From RYN-133 sp963754285 (lineage in GTDB: Bacteria > Actinomycetota > Actinomycetes > Mycobacteriales > Jatrophihabitantaceae), in assembly GCA_963754285.1 (NCBI GenBank), contig CAVWFN010000009.1:124001-188000 (forward strand): DNA of 64,000 bases. The letters are read 5' to 3'. Numbering within the stretch: the stretch's first letter is position 1; every line of letters begins with the position of its first letter. The translations under genes were made by a program, and so were the position numbers. Positions 18,422 to 25,648 of the stretch are shown here, one piece after another. The notes under the pieces were generated by a model. The model did not search any database, was not told where the DNA came from, and saw only the letters and a list, made by a program, of their open reading frames with translations.

Positions 18422-19914
18422 CGCTGGACGGGACGCAACGTCTCTGCGGTCGCAATCGCCTGCAGCACGGCGCGGGCTTTGTTGCGCGTCTCGAGTTCTT
18501 CGAGCTCGGGCTTGCTGTCTGCCACGACGCCGGCACCGGCTTGGACGTAGGCGGTGCCGCCGACCATGACCGCGGTGCGGAAGCAGATGGCCATGTCGAT
18601 GTCGCCGGCCGGATCGAGATAGCCGAGCGCGCCGCTGTAGATGCCGCGACGCACCGGTTCGAGCTCGTCGATGAGTTGCATCGCACGCACCTTCGGCGCG
18701 CCGGTCACGGTGCCGTGCGGGAAGGCCGAGACGAACACGTCGAACGCGTCGAGGTCAGGGCGCACTTCGCCGGTCACCGTCGAGACGATGTGCGAGACAT
18801 TGCTGTACTTCTCGACGACGCCGAACTCGACGACGTTCACCGATCCCGGAGTGCACACGCGCCCCAGATCGTTGCGGGCGAGATCGACGAGCATGACGTG
18901 TTCGGCGCGCTCCTTCGGGTCGCTGAGCAGCTCGGCGATCAACTCGGCATCGCGCTCGGCGGTGTCGCCACGCTTGCGGGTGCCGGCGATCGGGTGAATG
19001 GTCGCCTCGCGTCCGTGCACGGTCACCAACGCCTCAGGACTGCACCCGACGAGGTCGAGCCCGTCCAGGTGCAGGAAGTACATGTACGGCGAGGGATTGA
19101 GCGTGCGCAGCACGCGGTACACGTCCAACGGATCAGCCGCGGTGTCGACCTGGAAGCGCTGTCCGGGCAGGATCTGGAACACCTCGCCCGCTCGCACGTA
19201 TTCGATGCAGCGCCGCACCATCTCCTGGTACTCGCCCGGTGCGCACGTCGACTTGGGCTCGCCCGGGGCCACCGTGCGGACCACCGTCGACAGCGAGGGC
19301 GGCGTGGGAGTGGCGAGGTCGGCCTGCATGCTGTCGAGTCGGTCGATCGCGTCGTCATACGCGTCGTCAAGCTGGGCAGTGGTCATGTCGGGCGCGATGA
19401 CCGCGTTCGCGATCAGCACGACGCTGCACTCGTGGTGGTCGAACGCTGCGAGATCGGTGACGAGCAGCATCGTCAGTTGGGGCAGCCCCAGGTCGTCGCG
19501 CGCGACGGACGGCAGTGGTTCGAGGTGGCGCACGACGTCGTAGCCGAGGTAGCCGACGAACCCGCCCGCGAGCGGCGGCAGGCCTGGCAGCCGCGGCGAG
19601 CGCACGGCGCGCCACGATTGCGCGAGCACGGTGAGCGGATTGCCGTGCGTCGGCAGGCCGGCCGGTACCTCGCCCGTCCATACCGCGTCGTCACCGTGGG
19701 CGCTGAGGGTGGCGCAGGCGCGCACCCCGATGAACGACCAGCGGCTGAACGACCGGCCGGGCTCGGCGGACTCGAGCAGGAACGTGCCCGGCCGGCCACC
19801 GGAGAGCTTGCGGTACACGCCGACCGGCGTCTCGGTATCGGCGAACAGCGTGCGGGTGATCGGGACGAGGCGATGCGTGTGCTTGAACTCGTCGAGATCG
19901 GCGCGGGTGATCAT
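18418..19914 (-). CDS. trpE: Anthranilate synthase component I
   Basis: Chorismate-using enzyme of 498 residues. Conserved C-terminal blocks: PSPYMYFLHLDGLDLVGCSPE, the HPIAGTRKRG loop, VMLVDLARNDLGRVC, VSHIVSTVTGEVR, FPHGTVTGAPKVRAMQLIDE and the GSGAL-like SGALGYLD. The N-terminal feedback domain contains LLESAEPGRSFSRWSFIG. Start ATG 19914 is 8 nt after the hisI stop; TTG 19929, which would overlap hisI, is the alternative. The glutamine amidotransferase partner (trpG) is not in the window. Confidence 0.96.
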   Translation of the reverse strand: MITRADLDEFKHTHRLVPITRTLFADTETPVGVYRKLSGGRPGTFLLESAEPGRSFSRWSFIGVRACATLSAHGDDAVWTGEVPAGLPTHGNPLTVLAQSWRAVRSPRLPGLPPLAGGFVGYLGYDVVRHLEPLPSVARDDLGLPQLTMLLVTDLAAFDHHECSVVLIANAVIAPDMTTAQLDDAYDDAIDRLDSMQADLATPTPPSLSTVVRTVAPGEPKSTCAPGEYQEMVRRCIEYVRAGEVFQILPGQRFQVDTAADPLDVYRVLRTLNPSPYMYFLHLDGLDLVGCSPEALVTVHGREATIHPIAGTRKRGDTAERDAELIAELLSDPKERAEHVMLVDLARNDLGRVCTPGSVNVVEFGVVEKYSNVSHIVSTVTGEVRPDLDAFDVFVSAFPHGTVTGAPKVRAMQLIDELEPVRRGIYSGALGYLDPAGDIDMAICFRTAVMVGGTAYVQAGAGVVADSKPELEELETRNKARAVLQAIATAETLRPVQR

Positions 19915-19921
19915 CCGGATG

Positions 19922-20275
19922 TCATGCAATCACGTCGCGATCGAAGCACGTGTGCGCGCCGGTGTGGCACGCTGCGCCGACCTGGTCGACCTTCACGAGG
20001 ACGGCGTCGGCGTCGCAGTCGAGCGCGACCGACTTAACGTGCTGCACATTGCCCGACGTCTCGCCCTTGACCCAGTACTGCTGACGCGAGCGCGACCAGT
20101 AGGTCGCCCGTCCGGTGGTCAGCGTGCGATGCAGCGCCTCGTCGTCCATCCAGCCGACCATCAGGACCTCGCCGGTGTCGTGCTGCTGCACGACCGCGGC
20201 GATCAGGCCGGCGTCGTCGCGCTTGAGGCGTGCGGCGATCGCCGGGTCGAGCTCGGACGGGGCGCGCGGCGGCAT
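19922..20275 (-). CDS. hisI: Phosphoribosyl-AMP cyclohydrolase
   Basis: HisI opens the adenine ring of PR-AMP in histidine synthesis. 117 residues, single-domain. The metal and active-site residues appear in ATYWSRSRQQYWVKGETSGN, ALDCDADAVL and the Zn-binding GAACHTGAHTCF. ATG 20275 has GGGGG just upstream. It heads the hisI-trpE-trpC segment and is separated from the other his genes by about 6.6 kb. Confidence 0.96.
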   Translation of the reverse strand: MPPRAPSELDPAIAARLKRDDAGLIAAVVQQHDTGEVLMVGWMDDEALHRTLTTGRATYWSRSRQQYWVKGETSGNVQHVKSVALDCDADAVLVKVDQVGAACHTGAHTCFDRDVIA

Positions 20276-20287
20276 CCCCCGATTGTG

Positions 20288-20317
20288 CCGAACCGCGCCA
20301 AGCTCCTTACGGTTCGG
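20288..20317. promoter_or_regulatory. Inverted repeat between hisI and the metallo-hydrolase gene
   Basis: CCGAACCG at 20288-20295 and CGGTTCGG at 20310-20317 are perfect 8-bp inverted arms separated by 14 bp in the 45-bp divergent gap. TACGGT (20308-20313), 7 nt before the ATG at 20321, overlaps the right arm and is the likely -10 of a leaderless message. The repeat may be an operator or a hairpin; a regulator is not identified. Confidence 0.4.
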
Positions 20318-20320
20318 TAC

Positions 20321-21052
20321 ATGGAGGTCACCGAGGTCACCCGCGATGTGTTCGCAGTGCAGGGCACCGACGTCAACTGGTTCCTGCTTCGCGCCGACAA
20401 CGAGGTCACCCTCGTCGACGCGGGATATCCCGGCGACACCGATGCCGTGCTCGCCTCGATCAGGGAGATCGGATCGCGTCCGGAAGACGTGCGTGCAGTG
20501 CTGTTGACCCATGCCCACGTCGACCACATGGGTGCCATCAATCAGCTGCACGAGCAATACGGCGTGCCGCTGTTCACTGACGGCGTCGAGGTCGCACATG
20601 CGCGTCGAGAACGGCTCGAACAGGCCGGCCGCACCGACGTCCTGCGCAACATCGCCCGGCCCGGTGTGTTGCCGTGGGCCCTGCGGATCAGCCGCAAGGG
20701 TGCGACGAAGCCGCTGTCGCTGCAGCACGCGCAGCCGTTTCCGCGCGCCGGCGCGCTCGACCTGCCGGGCGCACCCGTCCCGATCGCGACGCACGGCCAC
20801 ACGTCGGGACACACGGCGTATTTCCTGCCGGACGCCGGGGCCGTGATCACGGGCGACGGGCTCGTCACCGGCCATGCGACCTCGCGGCTTCAGGGCCCAC
20901 AGGTGCTCGCCGCCATGTTCAACCACGGCGATGTCATCGCGGCGCTCGATCCTCTCGAACCGCTCGCGGCCGACCTGGTGTTGCCCGGACACGGGCCGGT
21001 CACGCGGATGCCGATCGCCGACGCGGTCGCGCGAGCTCGTCTCAGTCGCTGA
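20321..21052 (+). CDS. MBL-fold metallo-hydrolase
   Basis: A 243-residue metallo-beta-lactamase-fold hydrolase. Zinc-binding motif LLTHAHVDHMG (HxHxDH) at about residues 66-72, HGHTSGHTAYFLPDAGAVITGDGLV (third His and bridging Asp) and the C-terminal LPGHGP. The insert after HxHxDH with a His-Ala-Arg-rich helix is typical of small unclassified members. ATG 20321 is supported by a TACGGT box 7 nt upstream. The substrate is unknown; thioester or lactone hydrolysis is common in this group. Confidence 0.9.
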   Translation: MEVTEVTRDVFAVQGTDVNWFLLRADNEVTLVDAGYPGDTDAVLASIREIGSRPEDVRAVLLTHAHVDHMGAINQLHEQYGVPLFTDGVEVAHARRERLEQAGRTDVLRNIARPGVLPWALRISRKGATKPLSLQHAQPFPRAGALDLPGAPVPIATHGHTSGHTAYFLPDAGAVITGDGLVTGHATSRLQGPQVLAAMFNHGDVIAALDPLEPLAADLVLPGHGPVTRMPIADAVARARLSR

Positions 21053-21068
21053 TGGCCGGGAGCGTGCC

Positions 21069-21653
21069 TCAATGCGCCGCGATACGCAGGGTGCCGACAG
21101 ACTCGGTCACCGAACCCTGTGCATAGGAGATGGCGACCGGGGCCGCGCCGTACGCGAACCGCCCAGTTGCTCGCCACGAGCCACGTAGAACCTGTCCGGG
21201 AGCCAGTGAGGTCGTGCGCGCGACGGTCCAGAAGTCGTCAACCGAGGTTCCCGAGACCGCGCCTGGCTTGCCCAGCGTGACCTCAACATCATGCACAGAT
21301 CGCTTTTCGACGTTCGCGAGTCGGACCGCAAAGTGCACCAACGATCCGTGCCGAACGGGCACGGCGGACGCTGCGTGAAGCAGCCTGCCGTTCACTGTGA
21401 CTCGAAAGTCGCGAGCCGGTGGAGGACAACACGTGGTTGCCGTCCGCAGGGCCGACGGCGATTCACGTCCGCTTGGGGCGGCATGATGCCGCGGCCGCGC
21501 GACTACCAGTACGACAGCTACGGCGGCGATGAGCACGCATGCAGCGAGCAGCGGAAGCACCCGCCGCTGCCGTGGCGTCCGTTCGGGAATGGTGCGCGGG
21601 GCGCGCTCCTCGAGCAGTTCGAAGGCGTCGCGCAGGTCATGAATCGTTGCCAT
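21069..21653 (-). CDS. Single-TM protein linked to the sigma factor, possible anti-sigma partner
   Basis: A 194-residue protein not recognised by family. A short cytoplasmic N-terminus (residues 1-32, MATIHDLRDAFELLEERAP) could contact the sigma factor, one TM lies at about 33-52, and the extracytoplasmic part looks beta-rich, with a CC pair (TATTCCPPP). The ATG overlaps the sigma-factor stop (TAATG), so the two are co-translated. There is no zinc-binding HxxxCxxC anti-sigma motif, so the anti-sigma role is only an inference from the gene order and topology. Confidence 0.72.
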   Translation of the reverse strand: MATIHDLRDAFELLEERAPRTIPERTPRQRRVLPLLAACVLIAAVAVVLVVARPRHHAAPSGRESPSALRTATTCCPPPARDFRVTVNGRLLHAASAVPVRHGSLVHFAVRLANVEKRSVHDVEVTLGKPGAVSGTSVDDFWTVARTTSLAPGQVLRGSWRATGRFAYGAAPVAISYAQGSVTESVGTLRIAAH

Positions 21654-22147
21654 TACCGGTGCTCCCTCGCTTCGGCGATGTCGATCCGTAGCTGTGCGAG
21701 CGCGCGCGACGCGTGGGTTCGCACAGTGCCTTCGCTGCAGCCGAGCGTGCTCGCGATGTCGGTGTCGGACCAGTCGAGGTAGTAGCGCAGCACGATCACC
21801 GCCCGCTGTTTACGGGTCAGGCCGGAAAGGCGCGCAACCAGTTCGGCGCGCAGGTCGAGGTCGGCCGCCGGGTCGTCCCCGTCGAGCGGTAGTGCATCGA
21901 TGAGCCCGGACGGAGTAGCCCGTCGCCAGCGACGCCAGACCGAGATGTGCTCGTTGACGATCATGCGCCGGACGTAGGCGAGCGGCTGGTCGAGGGCGGC
22001 GATTCGGTCCCACCGCTCGTAGGCGCGCGCGAGGACGTCGGCGACGACGTCCTCGGTCAGGCGCGCGTCGCCCGTCAGGACCATCGCGAACCGCAACAGC
22101 GCGCCGCGGTGCGTGCCGACGAAGTCAGCGAACGCGGGCGGTGACAT
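21653..22147 (-). CDS. RNA polymerase sigma factor, SigE-like extracytoplasmic-function type
   Basis: A 164-residue ECF sigma factor with regions 2 and 4. Region 2 is FVGTHRGALLRFAMVLTGDARLTEDVVADVLARAYERWDRI; region 4 is LTRKQRAVIVLRYYLDWSDTDIASTLGCSEGTVRTHASRAL (helix-turn-helix). Pattern and length match the actinobacterial SigE-family group of small sigma factors. It lies 36 bp downstream of the histidine kinase and upstream of the TM protein. TACGTT 7 nt before the ATG suggests a leaderless start. Confidence 0.9.
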   Translation of the reverse strand: MSPPAFADFVGTHRGALLRFAMVLTGDARLTEDVVADVLARAYERWDRIAALDQPLAYVRRMIVNEHISVWRRWRRATPSGLIDALPLDGDDPAADLDLRAELVARLSGLTRKQRAVIVLRYYLDWSDTDIASTLGCSEGTVRTHASRALAQLRIDIAEAREHR

Positions 22148-22148
22148 G

Positions 22149-22163
22149 TCCTACAACGTAGGA
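22149..22163 (-). promoter_or_regulatory. Palindromic -10 region of the sigma-factor gene
   Basis: TCCTAC-AAC-GTAGGA is a 15-bp inverted repeat between the kinase stop and the sigma ATG. On the minus strand it contains TACGTT, 7 nt before the ATG. It could be a promoter core with an overlapping operator or simply chance symmetry. Confidence 0.35.
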
Positions 22164-22183
22164 GCGCCCCCAACTGTTGAGAA

Positions 22184-23671
22184 CTAGTCCGAGATTGCCG
22201 GCAGCGTGATCGTCGCGGTGCTGCCGTGCTCGACCGAGCTGTTGAAGTAGACCGCTCCCCCGTTCGCCGCGACGATCGACGCCACGATCGACATGCCGAG
22301 CCCTGAGCCGCCGCGTGCGCGCGTGCGGGCCTTATCGGCGCGCCAGAACCGCTCGAAGACGTGCGCGGCCTCTTCGGGCGGCAGACCGGGGCCGCCGTCG
22401 ATGATCTGGATGACGACTGAGTCGTCGTGCAGGGCGGACGTCGCTCGGATGGGGCGCTCGGAGTCGGTGTGGACGGCGGCGTTGGTCAACAGGTTGCGAA
22501 CCGCACGCAGCAGTTGGTCGCGGTCGCCGACGACGTGCAGTCCGGCAGAGTTCTCGACGTCGATCTGACGATCCGGGAACGCGGCCCGGGTTCCGGCGAC
22601 GGCATCGTCGACGAGCTCGGCGACATCGATGAGTTCGACGACCGGCTCTCCGCTGCGATCTCCGCGGGCGAGCATCAGCAGGTCTTCGACCAGTCGTGAC
22701 ATCCGGGTGCCCTCGGACTCGATGCGCGACAGGTTGTCGTCGTGCGCCTCACCGGCCGCGCGCTGCATGCGCGCGAGTTCGGCATAGCCGCGGATCGACG
22801 TGAGCGGCGTGCGCAACTCGTGCGAGGCGTCGGCGAGGAACTGGCGCAGGCGCGCCTCGCTCTCCAGCCGCGCGGCAAACTGCGTCTCGACGGCAGACAG
22901 CAGGGTGTTCATCGACTCGGCGAGCTGGCCGACTTCGGTCGCGTCGTCGTCGACCTCGACGCGACGGTCCAGACCGGCACCGGTCGGCGACAGTTCCGCG
23001 GCGACCTCGTTGGCCGTCGTCGTGACCTGTCGGAGCCGCCGCAGGCTCAGTCGCACCCAATACGTGCTGGCAAGAAAGGCCAGCACGATCGCGGCGGCGC
23101 CGATGACCAGCTCGTCCTTCAGGACCGTGGCCAACGTGCGGTGTTCCTCCGACGTGGACAGACCGATGACCGGGATCACCTGAGCGAAGCCGTTGCCCAG
23201 TGGTGCGCTGATCGGCTCACTGGTCTCGACCCGCAACTCCTCGCTCTTCGTGGTGTGAATCGTGACTGCATGTCCGGGAGTGAGAACGGCGAGCTGCTTT
23301 CCCGTCGAACCATCAGCTTCATCTGTTTGATGCCCGCAGGCAGATTGGTGATTTGGTAGATGTGCTTGCCGTCGACGCTGACGGCGCACAGGTACACGTC
23401 CTGCGACCGACGGCACGCGACCGAAGTTGTCGGTGCCGAACAGCTGCCGCAGCGGTTGACTGGCCGTCGAGGTCAACTGCTGATCCAGGCGGTTGCCCAG
23501 GAACGACCCGAGGGCGAAGTAGGTGCTGACCTCGACGCCGGCGACGAGTACGACCAGCATCGCAACGACGCCGGTGACGAGCCGGGCGGTGAGGCTGCGT
23601 GGCACCACGCCGCGCCAGCGCGAGCGCGACGGCTGTGGTACCGGCGCTTGCGGTACCAGCGCCGCGCTCAT
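22184..23671 (-). CDS. Sensor histidine kinase with a frameshifted sensor segment
   Basis: Membrane histidine kinase, 495 codons as read. TM1 at about 29-52, sensor domain, TM2 at about 185-205, HAMP (RLSLRRLRQVTTTANEVAAE), H-box FLADASHELRTPLTSIRGY (His near 285), N-box LLTNAAVHT, G boxes IIDGGPGLPPEEA and GGSGLGMSIV. Between about 23412 and 23307 the frame gives an Arg/Gln-rich unlikely peptide, while the next frame reads VYLCAVSVDGKHIYQITNLP, a plausible sensor strand. One inserted G and one lost base would account for this. It pairs with the response regulator 4 bp upstream; similar to MprB/TcrY-type kinases. Confidence 0.85.
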   Translation of the reverse strand: MSAALVPQAPVPQPSRSRWRGVVPRSLTARLVTGVVAMLVVLVAGVEVSTYFALGSFLGNRLDQQLTSTASQPLRQLFGTDNFGRVPSVAGRVPVRRQRRRQAHLPNHQSACGHQTDEADGSTGKQLAVLTPGHAVTIHTTKSEELRVETSEPISAPLGNGFAQVIPVIGLSTSEEHRTLATVLKDELVIGAAAIVLAFLASTYWVRLSLRRLRQVTTTANEVAAELSPTGAGLDRRVEVDDDATEVGQLAESMNTLLSAVETQFAARLESEARLRQFLADASHELRTPLTSIRGYAELARMQRAAGEAHDDNLSRIESEGTRMSRLVEDLLMLARGDRSGEPVVELIDVAELVDDAVAGTRAAFPDRQIDVENSAGLHVVGDRDQLLRAVRNLLTNAAVHTDSERPIRATSALHDDSVVIQIIDGGPGLPPEEAAHVFERFWRADKARTRARGGSGLGMSIVASIVAANGGAVYFNSSVEHGSTATITLPAISD

Positions 23672-23675
23672 GGAT

Positions 23676-24392
23676 TCATACGCGCGGGGCCTTGATCACG
23701 TACCCCGCGCCGCGGATGGTGTGGATCAGCTTGGGCTCGACCGAGTCGACCTTCTTGCGCAGGTAACCGATGTAGAGCTCGACGATGTTCGACTGGCCCT
23801 GGAAGTCGTACTTCCAGACTCGGTCGAGGATCTGGGCCTTGGACAGCACGACACGCTCGTTGCGCATGAGGTAGCGCAGCAGCTCGAACTCGGTCGCGGT
23901 CAGATGCACCTCGACGCCGGCGCGGGCAACCTCGTGGCTGTTCTCGTCCAGCTCCAGATCGGCGATGCGCAGAACACCGTCGCGTCCTTCTTCGGGCGCG
24001 GAGCGGCGCAGCACGGCGTGCACCCGCGCGAGCAGTTCTTCGATCGAGAACGGCTTGACGACATAGTCGTCGGCGCCGGCACGCAGTCCGCCGACACGGT
24101 CGCTCGCGGTGTCTCGCGCGGTCAGGAAGATGACCGGCACCTGTGATCCCGCGGCGCGCAACTCCTGCAGCACACCGAACCCGTCACGTCCCGGCATCAT
24201 CACGTCCAGCACGATCAGATCCGGGTCGTACTGGGCGATCTTGGACAGCGCGTCGTTGCCATTCTCGGCAGTAAGCGTCTCGAAGCCGTCGAAGCGCAAC
24301 GCGGACGACACCAGGTGGGTCACGTTCTCTTCGTCGTCGACAACCAGGACCCGGCGTTTGGTGGACGTTCCTGTCGTCATCGCTGCACTCAT
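23676..24392 (-). CDS. OmpR-family response regulator
   Basis: A 238-residue two-component regulator. Receiver domain: acidic VVDDEEN (Asp19-Asp20), phospho-acceptor Asp63 in LIVLDVMMPG, conserved Thr and Lys in FLTARD and YVVKPFS. Winged helix: LTATEFELLRYLMRNE and YIGYLRKKVD with TIRGAGYVI. ATG 24392 is preceded by GAGGAGAGAAG, which fixes the start. Similar to the mycobacterial MprA/TcrX/TrcR group. CTCAGACTGAG at 24441-24451, upstream of the gene, is a possible autoregulatory site. Confidence 0.95.
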   Translation of the reverse strand: MSAAMTTGTSTKRRVLVVDDEENVTHLVSSALRFDGFETLTAENGNDALSKIAQYDPDLIVLDVMMPGRDGFGVLQELRAAGSQVPVIFLTARDTASDRVGGLRAGADDYVVKPFSIEELLARVHAVLRRSAPEEGRDGVLRIADLELDENSHEVARAGVEVHLTATEFELLRYLMRNERVVLSKAQILDRVWKYDFQGQSNIVELYIGYLRKKVDSVEPKLIHTIRGAGYVIKAPRV

Positions 24393-24487
24393 CTTCTCTC
24401 CTCGAACCAGCGTGGGCATCCGCAGTAAGCGTTCGCTGTACTCAGACTGAGGGCTCGCGCTGAGTCGAGGCTGGGCACTTGCTGTGA

Positions 24488-24985
24488 CTAGGGTATGTGC
24501 TCCTGTGTCGCGCCGGGCGCGGACGGGGCGCCGGGGCGGCGCCGCAGCCACGGCGGCACATCCTGTCGCAGGTGTTCCCAGGTGGTCGGCAGCATCGACA
24601 GCACCAGTGAGATCAGCGAGGTGATGCCGAGCAGGATCGGGATCGTAGCCGCGCCGGTGGTGCGGTCGGCGATGAAATAGATCGAGGTCCCCAGCAGCGC
24701 GGCCTGGCAGACGACGAACAGCCAGCGCCGCCGCCCGTCCAGCAGCCAGAAGGCCGCGAGCGAGCCGATGATGAACAGCGCGAGCGCGATCAGACCGGCG
24801 ATGAGCTCGGCGGTCTTGCTGTTTCCGACATCGGGCGGGCTCACCGGGTGCACGGTGCCGCGCGCGATGAACAGCACGGCGTAGACCGCGAGGAAGGGCA
24901 GCGGCGCGACGCCGGCCGCGACCGCGCCGATCACTACCGGCGGGGCTTCGTGATCGAAGTCGTCATCGTCTGCGCGTCTGGGCAC
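24488..24985 (-). CDS. Four-TM membrane protein, unknown function
   Basis: A 165-residue protein with an acidic N-terminus (RRADDDDFDHE), TM segments at about 17-42, 58-79, 85-105 and 110-132, and a Pro/Arg-rich cytoplasmic tail. Not recognised. GTG 24985 is supported by TAGAAT 6 nt upstream. It is divergent from 25008-25646 across only 22 bp. Confidence 0.72.
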   Translation of the reverse strand: MPRRADDDDFDHEAPPVVIGAVAAGVAPLPFLAVYAVLFIARGTVHPVSPPDVGNSKTAELIAGLIALALFIIGSLAAFWLLDGRRRWLFVVCQAALLGTSIYFIADRTTGAATIPILLGITSLISLVLSMLPTTWEHLRQDVPPWLRRRPGAPSAPGATQEHIP

Positions 24986-25007
24986 GAGCGGATTCTAGAG
25001 TCAGACC
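24986..25007. promoter_or_regulatory. Symmetric bidirectional promoter core
   Basis: The two divergent start codons are 22 bp apart. On the plus strand TAGAGT (24996-25001) lies 6 nt before the ATG; on the minus strand TAGAAT (24992-24997) lies 6 nt before the GTG. The two hexamers overlap by two bases around a shared CTAG, so one unwound region could serve both genes. Leaderless messages are implied on both sides. Confidence 0.5.
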
Positions 25008-25646
25008 ATGCCCGGACATGCGCTTCAAGAGCGAGTCGAGCTCGCCGAAACCCTGCGGAGCACCGAACCCACGGCCCCGACGCTGTGTGGCGAGTGGTCG
25101 GCGGCCCAGCTAGCGGCCCACCTCGTGCTCCGCGAGCGCTCGCTGACAGAGGTGCTCGGCCGGGTGCCGTCCGAACGGGCCCACGCGGTCGCTCAGCGCG
25201 CGCTCGACGCCTACATCGCCCGGACGTCCTACCGCGAGATGGTGGCCGCGTTCGCCGACGGGCCGCCGCCCTGGTCGCCGTTCGCCTTCCCGCCGGCACG
25301 CGAGGCGGTGAACCTGCTGGAGTACGTCATTCACCACGAGGACGTCCGGCGGGCCGCGGACGGCTGGGTGCCGCGCGTGCTGCCCGCCCAGCGACAGGCC
25401 GCCGTGTGGTCGCGGCTGCGGCTGGGCGCGCGGCTGACCCTGCGGTCTGTGCCGGTGCCGGTACGGCTGGTGTCGCCGGACCACGGCGAGGTGTCGGTCG
25501 GACGCGGTGCCGCCGCGGTGACGGTCACCGGCGCGCCCGAGGAGCTCGCCCTGGTCGCGTTCGGCCGTCAACAAGTCGCGCGCGTCGACTACGAGGGTTC
25601 GGCCGAGGCGGTCGAGCGAGTCCGCCACGCGGACATCGCGATCTGA
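25008..25646 (+). CDS. TIGR03085-type metal-binding protein (DinB/MDMPI-like)
   Basis: A 212-residue protein of the actinobacterial TIGR03085 family, related to mycothiol-dependent maleylpyruvate isomerase and the DinB four-helix fold. Seen: TLCGEWSAAQLAAHLVLRERS near residues 25-45 (first His ligand), NLLEYVIHHEDVRRA near 104-118 (two His) and RSVPVPVRLVSPD. A thiol-dependent transferase or metal-site function is inferred from the family. GTG of the MFS gene starts 2 bp after its stop, so the two are co-transcribed. Confidence 0.85.
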   Translation: MPGHALQERVELAETLRSTEPTAPTLCGEWSAAQLAAHLVLRERSLTEVLGRVPSERAHAVAQRALDAYIARTSYREMVAAFADGPPPWSPFAFPPAREAVNLLEYVIHHEDVRRAADGWVPRVLPAQRQAAVWSRLRLGARLTLRSVPVPVRLVSPDHGEVSVGRGAAAVTVTGAPEELALVAFGRQQVARVDYEGSAEAVERVRHADIAI

Positions 25647-25648
25647 AC

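Noticed and set aside
19922..20992. hisI as a 356-codon gene
   Set aside because: The upstream part is antisense to the metallo-hydrolase; the ATG at 20275 with GGGGG gives the normal HisI length.
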